This document shows, piece by piece, positions 1 through 8,133 of a DNA stretch of 42,029 bases. This DNA is from Streptomyces sp. DH41 (lineage in GTDB: Bacteria > Actinomycetota > Actinomycetes > Streptomycetales > Streptomycetaceae). The translations under genes were made by a program, and so were the position numbers. The stretch covers positions 1-42,029 of the forward strand of contig NZ_JARVKY010000043.1 in NCBI RefSeq assembly GCF_029813785.1, written 5' to 3'. The notes under the pieces were generated by a model that made no database searches, had not been told where the DNA came from, and saw nothing but the letters and a program-made list of their open reading frames with translations. Every line of letters begins with the position of its first letter. The stretch's first letter is position 1.

Positions 1-190
1 GGGCTGCGCCCGGCGACGCGAACCACCGCGCTGTGCGCGGTGGTTGCGCTCCCGCTCCGCGGGAGCGCTGGTGGCTCGCTGCGCGAGCCACTCACCTCCG
101 CTGCTGCTGCAGCTGCTGCGCAGCAGCAGCAGCAGCGGAGGTGACGCCCTGTCCGCTGCGCTCCCAGGGCCGCGGGGCTTCGCCCCGATG
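1..190. repeat. Telomere-like array of terminal palindromes
   Basis: Seven back-to-back inverted repeats fill this stretch: 1-11 (GGGC stem, TGC loop); 21-45 (11-bp stem, TGT loop); 46-68 (10-bp stem, TCC loop); 71-91 (9-bp stem, TGC loop); 92-144 (19-bp stem whose inner part is CTG/CAG triplets); 146-170 (imperfect); 173-187 (6-bp stem, TTC loop). Tightly packed palindromes with three-base loops are the hallmark of Streptomyces telomeres, where the 3' overhang folds and is patched by the Tpg/Tap terminal proteins. The 46-68 palindrome matches my memory of the archetypal chromosomal telomere. The expected outermost palindrome (CCCGCGGAGCGGG type) is absent, so the sequence probably starts just inside the physical end. 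No tpg or tap gene is visible in this window. Confidence 0.85.
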
Positions 191-419
191 CCTCGAGTTT
201 CCGCTTCGCTTCAACCCAGGGCCGGCGGGTCCGCTGCGCTCCCCCGCCTCAACGATCCTTTCGGCTGTGCCTCCGGTCCCTCAGGGCCCGCTGGCGCGGG
301 CCTGGCTGGCTGTGGGGGCGGGGGCTCGTTCGTGTTGAGTTCCAGGGTATCCGGTGCCTCGTGCTGATGCACCATGTAGAGTTGGCGAAAATGTAGGACG
401 TGCGTGGGGGTGGGGTCTA
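191..419. other. Subterminal non-coding DNA
   Basis: No convincing gene. The first part still carries short telomere-style mini-palindromes (CGCTTCG-like and CGCTGCG-like cores up to about 245). After about 330 the base composition drops toward that of the following HNH gene. The stretch probably holds the promoter of the 420-3810 operon, but no clear -35/-10 pair can be defined. A G-rich stretch (about 404-416) directly before the ATG at 420 may act as the ribosome binding site. Confidence 0.5.
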
Positions 420-1154
420 ATGATTGATCAGGTGACGATAGGTAGGCGACTTCCTTCGAATCAGCCGTCCTGGGTCCAGCTGATGGTTCTGACGTCTCAT
501 CAAGGATTGTGTGTTTTCTGTGCAGCTTCGCCATCCGTAACCATAGACCATCAGGAACCTGTGGCTGATGGGGGAGCAGACATCTGGTGGAACTATCTCC
601 CGGCTTGCTCCTCTTGCAATCGAAGGAAGAACAAGAGAACTGCACAAGATTGGGTCATTGATATGAAAATGGCCTACTCTCAACCCAAAGCTTACCGTGG
701 TATGAAAAAGCTTCCCCTCGGTGTTTGTAACGGATTGATGGACCGCGTGAGAAGCACCCAAGATGAGATACGCGAATATTCTCGGCGTGAATGGTTCCGG
801 CATCACTACGGAACGAGGCCACGGTCCCGCAATCAGCTTGAGATGTTGGAGCTGGTCGCTTCGTGTCAAAGGACACTCGCAACGTACCCCTACGCCCCAT
901 GGGAGAGCCCCGAAAGGCTGGACTATCCATTCGATTCTTGCACTAGGAGGATTTGCTGCGCATATACACACAAGGGGTGGAGCGTTGTAGAGGTTTACTT
1001 GACTGACGCTGAGCGCGAGGCGTTGGAGCGCCGCGCCTTTGAGCTCAAGATTCATAGGGGTGACTTGGTGGCGACGGCAATCCGTCAGTACCTGGCGAAA
1101 GAAGGGCCGAAAGGTATCGTCCTTACCGAAGAGGACACACAGGATGCGAATTAG
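420..1154 (+). CDS. HNH endonuclease with C-terminal helix-rich tail
   Basis: This 244-residue protein has a classic HNH/McrA-type core: CxxC at residues 31-34, the catalytic Asp-His at 43-44, Asn58, a second CxxC at 63-66, and the following Asn67. HNH cores bind a divalent metal and cut DNA. The C-terminal part (about residues 195-235) is a charged helical segment resembling a ribbon-helix-helix-like DNA-binding tail; that is an inference. ATG 420 is preferred because of the G-rich stretch before it and because a GTG at 354 would add an unconserved-looking leader. The gene is clearly less GC-rich than its neighbours, which suggests separate acquisition. It overlaps the helicase gene by 11 bases, so the two are probably translated together beside the telomere. 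Confidence 0.8.
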   Translation: MIDQVTIGRRLPSNQPSWVQLMVLTSHQGLCVFCAASPSVTIDHQEPVADGGADIWWNYLPACSSCNRRKNKRTAQDWVIDMKMAYSQPKAYRGMKKLPLGVCNGLMDRVRSTQDEIREYSRREWFRHHYGTRPRSRNQLEMLELVASCQRTLATYPYAPWESPERLDYPFDSCTRRICCAYTHKGWSVVEVYLTDAEREALERRAFELKIHRGDLVATAIRQYLAKEGPKGIVLTEEDTQDAN

Positions 1155-3810
1155 CCTGCGCTCGCACCAGATCGATCAGAAATCAGCGTTCCGAAAATGG
1201 GTGGGATTTCCCACAAGGTCATCTGTGCCCCCGCAGGGTGCCCGTGCCACGATCGTGTCAGCGACCGGCTCGGGCAAGACGATCATGGCCGCCGCGTGCG
1301 CCTTGGAATCGTTCGCGGACGGCCGGATCCTCGTGACCGTCCCGACCCTGGACCTGCTCGTGCAGACCGCCCAGGCGTGGCGGGCGGTGGGCCACCGGGC
1401 CCCGATGGTCGCGGTGTGCTCGCTGGAGAACGACCCCGTGCTGAACTCGCTGGGGGTGCGCACCACCACCAACCCCATCCAGCTCGCCCTGTGGGCCAGG
1501 TCCGGACCGGTGGTCGTGTTCGCCACATACGCCTCGCTGGTGGACCGCGAGGACCCGGAGGACCCGACGGGCCGGCGGAAGGTTCGCGGGCCGCTGGAGG
1601 CCGCTCTGGCAGGTGGGGAGCGGCTCTACGGCCAGCACATGGCAGGCTTCGACCTCGCCATCGTGGACGAGGCCCACGGAACCGCCGGTGATCTTGGTCG
1701 TCCGTGGGCCGCGATCCATGACAACCAGCGGATCCCCGCCGACTTCCGGCTCTACCTGACCGCGACCCCGCGGATCCTCGCCGCTCCCCGGCCGCAGAAG
1801 GGCATCGGCGGCCAGGAGGCGGAGCTCGCGACCATGGCCGACGACCCCAACGGGACCTACGGCGCGTGGATCGCAGAACTCGGTCTGAGCGAGGCGATCG
1901 AGCGCGAGATCCTCGCCGGGTTCGAGATCGACGTGCTGGAGATCCGCGACCCCTCCCCGGTCCTCGGGGAGTCCGAAGAGGCGCGGCGCGGCCGGCGCCT
2001 GGCGCTGCTGCAGACCGCGCTCCTGGAGCACGCCGCCGCGTACAACCTGCGTACGGTCATGACGTTCCACCAGAAGGTGGAGGAAGCCGCGGCGTTCGCG
2101 GAGAAGCTGCCGGAGACCGCAGCCGAGCTGTACGTCAACGACGCCTCCGACGAGGACCTGGCGAAGGCGGAGAAGCTGCCCGCGTCGTCGATCGACGCGA
2201 AATTCTACGAGCTAGAGGCCGGCCGCCACGTCCCACCAGAGAGGGTGTGGTCGGCGTGGCTGTGTGGCGACCACCTCGTGTCCGAGCGGCGCGAGGTCCT
2301 GCGCCAGTTCGCCAACGGCATCGACGCCGCGGGCCGGCGGGTGCACCGAGCGTTCCTCGCGAGCTGTCGCGTGCTCGGTGAGGGCGTCGACATCGTCGGC
2401 GAGCGAGGCGTCGAGGCGGTCTGCTTCGCCGACACCCGCGGCTCCCAGGTGGAAATCGTCCAGAACATCGGCCGGGCGCTGAGGCTCAACGAGGACGGCA
2501 GCACCAAGGTGGCCAGGATCATCGTGCCGGTGTTTCTGGAGCCGAACGAAGACCCGACCGACATGGTCGCCTCCGCCAGCTTCAAGCCGCTCGTGGCCGT
2601 CCTCCAGGGCCTGCGCTCGCACGATGAACGACTCGTCGAGCAACTGGCCTCGCGGGCGCTGACGAGCGGCAAGCGTAAGATTCACGTCCGGCGGGACGAA
2701 GAGGGACGGATCGTCGGCGCCGGCGGCGAAAAGGACGGGGAGCACCAGGAGGGTGGCACCGTCGCAGCTGCCGAAGCCGCCCTGCTCCACTTCTCCAGCC
2801 CGCGCGCCCCGGCGACCATCGCGGCCTTCCTGCGCACCCGGGTCTACCGGCCCGAGTCCCTGGTCTGGCTCGAGGGCTATCAAGCCCTGCTGCGGTGGCG
2901 CAGGGAGAACGAGATCACCGGTCTCTATGCCGTTCCGTATGACGTCGAGGTCGAGGTCGGGGCGACGAAGGCGTTTCCGCTTGGGCGGTGGGTGCATCAG
3001 CAGCGAAAGGCGCTGCGGACCGGGGAACTGGAGGAGCGGCGCAAGACGCTGCTGGACGCGCCGGAGGCCGGGATGGTGTGGGAGCCGGGCGAGGAGGCGT
3101 GGGAGAACAAGCTCGCCGCGCTCAGGTCCTACCGGCGGGCGACCGGGCACCTCGAACCGCGGCAGGACGCCGTGTGGTACGACCCGGCCGGCGGCGGCCC
3201 CGTGCCGATCGGGCAGCACATGGCCAACCTCCGCAGGAAAGGCGGCCTCGGAAAGGACCCGGAGCGGGCGGAGGAGCGCGCGGCGCAGCTGGCCGCGATC
3301 GACCAGGACTGGAACTGCCCCTGGCCACTGAACTGGCAGCGCCACTACCGCGTCCTCGCCCACCTCGCCGCCGACGAACCCGACGGCCTCCTGCCGGACA
3401 TCGCACCCGGCGTCCTGTTCGAGGGCGACGATCTGGGCAAATGGCTCCAGCGACAACGCCGCAGCTGGACGGAGCTCTCCCAAGAGCAGCAGCAGCGGCT
3501 GTCGAAGCTGGGCGTACAGCGCGACCAGGCGCCGCCTCCCGCCCCGGAAGCCGCTGGCGCAGCGAGGGGGCCGAGCAAAGCCCAGATGGCATTCCAGCGG
3601 GGCCTTGCAGCCCTCACACAGTGGGTCGAGCGTGAAGGCGCCCACCGGCCCGTACCACGCGGCCACAGCGAGGAGATCACGGTCGATGGCCAGGAGGAGC
3701 CGGTGACCGTGAAACTCGGCGTATGGGTATCGAACACCAAATCGAGGAGGGGCCGGCTGGACGCCGACCAGCTCGACGCACTACGACAGCTCGGCATGGA
3801 GTGGGCATGA
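1144..3810 (+). CDS. Telomere-proximal DEAH helicase with HA repeats (TtrA-like)
   Basis: Superfamily 2 helicase of 888 residues. Walker A is SATGSGKT at residues 39-46, the DEAH box is at 175-178, and motif III is LTATPR at about 205-210. A RecA-like second domain follows, containing the glutamine/arginine motif region with the IGRALR sequence. The C-terminal third carries helicase-associated (HA) repeats, each with the pattern of a conserved Asp-x-x-Trp-x-x-Pro-Trp core, a Trp-Gln-Arg, and later LGxWLxxQR. Helicases of this type (TtrA) sit next to Streptomyces telomeres and have been linked to conjugal transfer of linear replicons; the position fits. ATG 1144 follows a GAGG and overlaps the HNH stop; an upstream GTG at 1039 is in frame but lies inside the HNH gene. 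The HA repeats recur in the TniQ-like protein at 8134-11341. Confidence 0.85.
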   Translation: MRISLRSHQIDQKSAFRKWVGFPTRSSVPPQGARATIVSATGSGKTIMAAACALESFADGRILVTVPTLDLLVQTAQAWRAVGHRAPMVAVCSLENDPVLNSLGVRTTTNPIQLALWARSGPVVVFATYASLVDREDPEDPTGRRKVRGPLEAALAGGERLYGQHMAGFDLAIVDEAHGTAGDLGRPWAAIHDNQRIPADFRLYLTATPRILAAPRPQKGIGGQEAELATMADDPNGTYGAWIAELGLSEAIEREILAGFEIDVLEIRDPSPVLGESEEARRGRRLALLQTALLEHAAAYNLRTVMTFHQKVEEAAAFAEKLPETAAELYVNDASDEDLAKAEKLPASSIDAKFYELEAGRHVPPERVWSAWLCGDHLVSERREVLRQFANGIDAAGRRVHRAFLASCRVLGEGVDIVGERGVEAVCFADTRGSQVEIVQNIGRALRLNEDGSTKVARIIVPVFLEPNEDPTDMVASASFKPLVAVLQGLRSHDERLVEQLASRALTSGKRKIHVRRDEEGRIVGAGGEKDGEHQEGGTVAAAEAALLHFSSPRAPATIAAFLRTRVYRPESLVWLEGYQALLRWRRENEITGLYAVPYDVEVEVGATKAFPLGRWVHQQRKALRTGELEERRKTLLDAPEAGMVWEPGEEAWENKLAALRSYRRATGHLEPRQDAVWYDPAGGGPVPIGQHMANLRRKGGLGKDPERAEERAAQLAAIDQDWNCPWPLNWQRHYRVLAHLAADEPDGLLPDIAPGVLFEGDDLGKWLQRQRRSWTELSQEQQQRLSKLGVQRDQAPPPAPEAAGAARGPSKAQMAFQRGLAALTQWVEREGAHRPVPRGHSEEITVDGQEEPVTVKLGVWVSNTKSRRGRLDADQLDALRQLGMEWA

Positions 3811-3811
3811 G

Positions 3812-3855
3812 GCGTACCAAATGCGTACGAAAGGCGCATCTACCGCGTACACCCG
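3812..3855. repeat. Four tandem 11-bp iterons before the tns operon
   Basis: Four head-to-tail 11-bp units begin at 3812, 3823, 3834 and 3845. Three start with GCGTAC and the third with GCGCAT. The unit length is one DNA helical turn, so a protein bound to each unit would lie on the same face. They start one base after the helicase stop and lie about 100 bp ahead of the tnsA-like start. They could be an operator for the tns operon, transposase-binding repeats at a transposon end, or replication iterons. The sequence does not decide between these. Confidence 0.55.
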
Positions 3856-3953
3856 TACTTGCACAGCCACGTCAGGCGGCGTGGCCACCTGCGGTGAAGA
3901 GTTCTCATCCGTTCGGGTGAGCGGCGAGGATCGGAACATCTGCGCTTCCGCTC

Positions 3954-4766
3954 ATGCACTTGGCTTCGGGTATGGAGCCTGGCGGAGTTGTTGATGTGGA
4001 TTCGGCGGGCGATCTCAAGGTGTCCGCCGCACCTGCGGTTACCGGCAGGGTCGACGCGTGCTTTCGCGATCTTCTGGGAAAGGCACATCGGGTTTCGTGG
4101 CTTGAGGCGGCGCAGGACGTCCCCTTTGAGGACTTTTCTACGGTACGGCCTTTCCCCGTCCGGCCCGGGCGGCGTGTGGCTCCGGGCTGGTGGTGGTCGT
4201 CGACGACCGGGCGGCTGGTGGCGTACGGGTCCGGTGTCATGCGGACCGAGCTGATGCTGCTGGACCGGGAACCGGCGGTGGTGGCGCTGGCCTGCCGGCC
4301 GGTGGAGCTGGTGTGGCGTGAGGAGAACAGGGTCGTCGGTCATGCGCCACAGCTGATGGCCAGGCTCCAGGACGGCAGCGGCCTGTTGCTCGACTGCGTC
4401 GGACGCAGCGGACCCTCCGCCCGGCTGGCGGCGCGGGCACGTGTTGTGGCGGCTGCCGCCAAGGCGGTGGGCTGGTCCTACCGGCTCGCGGGGCCGCCGG
4501 ATCCGGTGCTGGTGGCCAATGTGCGGTGGCTAGCCGGTTACCGGCATCCCCGGTACGCCGCAGGGCCGTGGACGCCGGCTCTGGTGGAGGCGTTCGCCAG
4601 TCCGCGGCCGGCGGTGGAGGCGGTGTGTGAGCTGGGTGACCCGATCGCCGTATGGGCCGCGGTCTTTCACGCACTGTGGAGCGGCGTGCTGCGGGTACGG
4701 CTGGACGAACCGCTGCACGAGCATGCCGTCGTCTCGGTCGCACGGCAGGAGGCCGAAGCGGCGTGA
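3954..4766 (+). CDS. tnsA: TnsA-like heteromeric transposase endonuclease subunit
   Basis: In Tn7, TnsA has a PD-(D/E)XK fold and cuts the 5' ends of the element while TnsB cuts the 3' ends, giving cut-and-paste transposition. The 270-residue product has the TnsA-type layout: an ELMLLD helix (the likely catalytic Glu), then a CRPVELVW strand, then a HAPQL...GSGLLLDC hairpin. In canonical TnsA the hairpin reads H-x-PD ... D/Q-V-K. Here the Asp after Pro is Gln and the Lys is missing, so the nuclease site looks degenerate. The identification rests mainly on this layout and on position directly before tnsB, whose GTG start overlaps this stop (GTGA). ATG 3954 is the first start; ATG 3972 is also possible, and neither has a strong ribosome binding site. 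Confidence 0.75.
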   Translation: MHLASGMEPGGVVDVDSAGDLKVSAAPAVTGRVDACFRDLLGKAHRVSWLEAAQDVPFEDFSTVRPFPVRPGRRVAPGWWWSSTTGRLVAYGSGVMRTELMLLDREPAVVALACRPVELVWREENRVVGHAPQLMARLQDGSGLLLDCVGRSGPSARLAARARVVAAAAKAVGWSYRLAGPPDPVLVANVRWLAGYRHPRYAAGPWTPALVEAFASPRPAVEAVCELGDPIAVWAAVFHALWSGVLRVRLDEPLHEHAVVSVARQEAEAA

Positions 4767-6670
4767 CGCAGGCGGTTGTCGAGGTCGGGGCGCGCCTTCG
4801 CTACGACGGACGGGTATGGAGGCTCGCCGTGCTGGAAGGCGCCCGGGCCACGCTGGTGACCGACGAGGGCGCCTCGGCGGTCGTACTGCTGCCCTACCTG
4901 TTCGCCCATCCGTCCTTCGAGGTGGAAGGCGGACCAGTGCCGGGGAGGGTGCCGCCGTTCGGCCTGCTGGAGGCGCTGCCGGTGGAGGTGCGGGAGCGGG
5001 CTCTGGCGTGGCAGCGGCATGTGCGGGAGGTGGAGACCGGCTTCCCGGACTCGGTCGGGCAGGGCGTCCCGCGTGAGCAGTTCGATCCGGCGACGCGGAG
5101 CCTGGCGCAGCGGGAGCGGGCGAAGGCCGAGGAGTTGACGGCGGCGGGCTGGGCGGCGAGTGCGGCGACGGTGCGCCGGATGCGGGCGCGCTACCGCAGC
5201 GAGGGCTTGTGGGGGCTAGTGGACGGCCGGGCGGTGCGGGAGCGGTCGGCCCTGGGGCGGGCCGATGAGCGGGTGGTCGCGGCAGTCAGGAAGGTGCTGG
5301 AGGGACAGCGGGAGCGGTCGACGGGCACGCTGGTGCGGCTGCGCCGCCGGGTGGGGTGGCTGCTGGAGGAGGAGTACGGCGCCGGGGCGGTGGCCCTGCC
5401 GCCGGCGTCGACGTTCAACCGGCTGGTGCACGCGGTGGCCGACGGACAGGGGCTGCTGGGGACAGCGGCGCAGCGGCGGTGGCATGCGTCGCGGCCGGCA
5501 CCTCCGTTCACGCCGACGGTGGCACTGCGGCCGGGCGAGCTGGTGATGCTGGACAGCACGCCGCTGGATGTCCTGGCGGTGCTGGACGACGGTGTGACCG
5601 GCCGTCTTGAACTGTGTATCGCGCTGGACGTGGCGACGCGCAGCATCTGCGCGTCGGTGGTGCGTCCGGTGGGCACGACGTCGGTGGACGCGGCGATGCT
5701 GCTGGCGCAGATGGTGGTGCCGACGGCGATGCGGCCGGGCTGGGACGAGGCGCTGTCCATGCAGCGATCCGTCATCCCGTATGAGCGGCTGATCGCGTTG
5801 GACGCTCGGCTGGAGCAGGCGGCTGCACGGCCGGTGATCATGCCGGAGACGGTGATCGTGGACCAGGGCCGGGTGTATGTGTCGGCGTCGTTCGTCTCGG
5901 CGTGCGAGAGCCTGGGGGTGTCGGTGCAGCCGGTGCCGCCGGCGAACGGCCCGGCGAAGGGGAACGTGGAACGAACCTTTCGCGCCATCGCCGACGGGTT
6001 CAGCCAGTACCTGCCGGGCCACACCGGCTCGGACGTCTCCCAGCGGGGCGTGGCCGCGGAGCAGGATGCCTGCTGGAGCCTGGCGCAGCTTCAGGAACTG
6101 CTGGACGAGTGGGTCATCTGCGGGTGGCAGGAGCGCCGGCACGAGGCGCTGCGGCACCCGATGATGCCGCAGGTCGCTATCTCACCGAACGAGATGTGGG
6201 CAGCTTTGGTGGCGGTGACCGGGCACGTGCCCGTGCCGTTGTCCGCCGACGACTACGTTGAGCTGCTGCCCTTGCGGTGGCTGGCGATCAACGACTACGG
6301 CGTCCGCTTCGGCTACCGCACCTACGACCACCCCGGCCTCAACCCCTACCGGCGCCGCCGCTCACCGCAGGAGGACAAGAACGGACGGTGGGAGGTCCAC
6401 CACAACCCCTACGATCCGAACCGGGTGTGGGTGCGCCTGTCCGAGGGATGGTTGGAGGTGCCGTGGGTCCACGCGGAGGCGGTACGGCGCCCCTTCACCG
6501 CGTTCACCTTCGACTACGTCCGCCGCACCGTGGAACGCCGCGAGGGCCGCGAAGAACACGAGGCGGCGATCGCCCAGGCGCTGGATGCGCTGCTGCGCCG
6601 TGCCAGCCAGGGACTGGGCAGCAGACGAGAGCGGACGGTAGCCGCCCGGCCCAGGCGGCCGCGCAGATGA
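4763..6670 (+). CDS. tnsB: TnsB-like DDE transposase (Mu/Tn7 type)
   Basis: This is the catalytic transposase expected to bind the element ends and carry out 3'-end cleavage and strand transfer. The 635-residue protein has an N-terminal helix-turn-helix region (about residues 110-165), an integrase-like RNase H core, and a C-terminal Mu-transposase beta-barrel (about 490-590). The catalytic triad is complete: D264 (LVMLDST), D367 (VIVDQG) and E403 (GNVERTF), with 35 residues between the last two as in DD(35)E enzymes. GTG 4763 is preceded by a CAGGAGG-type ribosome binding site inside the end of tnsA, and the stop overlaps the next start (ATGA), so expression is coupled. The basic C-terminal tail (ERTVAARPRRPRR) could contact DNA or the ATPase. 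Confidence 0.9.
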   Translation: MTQAVVEVGARLRYDGRVWRLAVLEGARATLVTDEGASAVVLLPYLFAHPSFEVEGGPVPGRVPPFGLLEALPVEVRERALAWQRHVREVETGFPDSVGQGVPREQFDPATRSLAQRERAKAEELTAAGWAASAATVRRMRARYRSEGLWGLVDGRAVRERSALGRADERVVAAVRKVLEGQRERSTGTLVRLRRRVGWLLEEEYGAGAVALPPASTFNRLVHAVADGQGLLGTAAQRRWHASRPAPPFTPTVALRPGELVMLDSTPLDVLAVLDDGVTGRLELCIALDVATRSICASVVRPVGTTSVDAAMLLAQMVVPTAMRPGWDEALSMQRSVIPYERLIALDARLEQAAARPVIMPETVIVDQGRVYVSASFVSACESLGVSVQPVPPANGPAKGNVERTFRAIADGFSQYLPGHTGSDVSQRGVAAEQDACWSLAQLQELLDEWVICGWQERRHEALRHPMMPQVAISPNEMWAALVAVTGHVPVPLSADDYVELLPLRWLAINDYGVRFGYRTYDHPGLNPYRRRRSPQEDKNGRWEVHHNPYDPNRVWVRLSEGWLEVPWVHAEAVRRPFTAFTFDYVRRTVERREGREEHEAAIAQALDALLRRASQGLGSRRERTVAARPRRPRR

Positions 6671-7014
6671 CCGACCCGTCCCCTGCCACCGCCCCGCAGC
6701 AGTGCCCTGCGCCTCTGGCGCCGGGGGCCTCGTTCGGGCTGCCTGGCTCCTTCACCGTCCCGCTTGAAGACGGCGACCGCTGGGACACCGACGACAGCCT
6801 GGACGACATCGAGGACGACCCGGACGGCGAGGACTACCTTCTCGCCGCCCTCGCCGACGGCCAGGACGCCGCGGCAGAACACGCGGATGAGGCCGAAGCG
6901 TCCGAGTCGACGGCCGGAACGGACCGGGACCAGGCCGCAGGGCAGACGCTGAACGCCGCCGGGGCGGGCGGCATGCTCATCTACGACCCGTACCAGGAGG
7001 CCCAGGCATGGTGA
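6667..7014 (+). CDS. Small acidic protein between tnsB and tnsC
   Basis: A 115-residue product rich in Asp, Glu and Ala with no recognisable fold. Pro-rich residues 1-30 are followed by an acidic core (about 38-85) and an Ala/Gly-rich tail ending in DPYQEAQAW. Its ATG overlaps the tnsB stop (ATGA) and its stop overlaps the tnsC start (ATGGTGA), so it is embedded in the operon and clearly translated with it. Third-position GC bias supports coding. I do not recognise a family. A role as an adaptor between the transposase and the ATPase, or as a DNA mimic, would be speculative. It could also be a C-terminal domain of TnsB split off as a separate chain. Confidence 0.75.
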   Translation: MTDPSPATAPQQCPAPLAPGASFGLPGSFTVPLEDGDRWDTDDSLDDIEDDPDGEDYLLAALADGQDAAAEHADEAEASESTAGTDRDQAAGQTLNAAGAGGMLIYDPYQEAQAW

Positions 7015-8033
7015 CAGCGGCCCAGCCCGCCACCACGAGCGCTTTCAGCCCGCTGACCACGTGGGACGGGTGGCAGCAGTTCGTCGACACACCCCACGCC
7101 CCGGCACGGAACGCCGGCGACCAGGAGTGGACGCTGGAGCAGCGGGAGGACTACCACGCACGGTTCGTGGTGCTGAAGACCCCCGCCATGGACACCATCT
7201 CCACCGCGGTCCGCCGTCTGCTGCTGCTCAACCGCGGCCAGCAGGGCGGAGCTCGGCGCGGCCTGATCATCTCCGGGCCGGCGACCACCGGGAAGACCAC
7301 CGCGATGCAGCAGCTCGGGCGCACCGTCGAACTCGCCGACCGGCGCCGCCACCCGAACCAGGACGGGCGGCTGCCGGTCCTGTTCATCACCGTGCCGCCG
7401 TCCTCCACCCCAAAAATGCTCATCAGCGAGTTCGCCCGCTTCCTGGGCCTGCCGACGCTGGAGCGGATGAACCAGATCCAGATCACCAACGCCGTGTGCG
7501 AGCTGCTCTGCGAGATGGGCACCCAGCTGGTCCTGGTCGACGACGTGCACCTGATGGACACCCGCAGCCGGGCCGGCGCCGAGACCTCCGACCAGCTGAA
7601 GTACCTCGGCGAACGGATCCCGGCGACGTTCGTCTACTCCGGCATCGACGTCGAAGCCTCGCCACTGCTGACCGGCGTGCGCGGCTCCCAGCTCGCCGGC
7701 CGCTTCAAGATCGTGCGCAACCAGCCGCTGCGCTACGGCAGCGCGGACAAGCAGGTCTGGAATGCCCTGGTGAACGGCATGGACAGCGCGCTGCGGCTGC
7801 GCCAGCACCGGCCCGGCACGCTGGTCACACACCCCGCCTACCTGCACGCCCGCACTGGCGGACGCATGGGCAGCCTCTCCCACCTCATCCGCGAAGCCGC
7901 CCTGGTATCCCTGCTGGACGGCACCGAAAAGATCACCAAGAAGCTGCTCGAACAGATCGAGCTCGACACCGCCGCCGAACAACGGGCCCGAGCACCCAGG
8001 CGCCACCGGATGCCCACGCAACGCCAGCCCTGA
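7008..8033 (+). CDS. tnsC: TnsC/TniB-like AAA+ ATPase, transposition regulator
   Basis: AAA+ ATPases of the TnsC/TniB/MuB group form filaments on target DNA and pass target choice from TniQ/TnsD to the transposase. The 341-residue product shows Walker A SGPATTGKTT at about residues 89-98 and Walker B LVLVDDVH at about 174-181, followed by a sensor region and arginine-rich C-terminal helices (QRARAPRRHR). A domain before Walker A (about 20-75) matches the N-terminal cap typical of TniB proteins. The ATG overlaps the stop of the preceding small gene. The next gene of the operon, tniQ, starts about 100 bases downstream. Confidence 0.9.
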   Translation: MVTAAQPATTSAFSPLTTWDGWQQFVDTPHAPARNAGDQEWTLEQREDYHARFVVLKTPAMDTISTAVRRLLLLNRGQQGGARRGLIISGPATTGKTTAMQQLGRTVELADRRRHPNQDGRLPVLFITVPPSSTPKMLISEFARFLGLPTLERMNQIQITNAVCELLCEMGTQLVLVDDVHLMDTRSRAGAETSDQLKYLGERIPATFVYSGIDVEASPLLTGVRGSQLAGRFKIVRNQPLRYGSADKQVWNALVNGMDSALRLRQHRPGTLVTHPAYLHARTGGRMGSLSHLIREAALVSLLDGTEKITKKLLEQIELDTAAEQRARAPRRHRMPTQRQP

Positions 8034-8133
8034 CCGGCGGCGTCTGCCTCAACCGACCGCACCGATCCACCGTTCGGCCACGGCTCGGATGCCAGCACAT
8101 CCGTGCCCGCCAGGAAACGACCTCTACTCCCTG

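Noticed and set aside
92..144. CTG/CAG triplet run as a coding poly-amino-acid stretch
   Set aside because: It forms one arm of a perfect palindrome within the telomere-like array, so structure explains it better than coding.
211..645. Open frames on the minus strand across the subterminal region
   Set aside because: Random-looking composition, no ribosome binding site, and overlap with the better-supported HNH gene.
3812..3855. CRISPR array
   Set aside because: Units are 11 bp, adjacent and without spacers; they are iterons.
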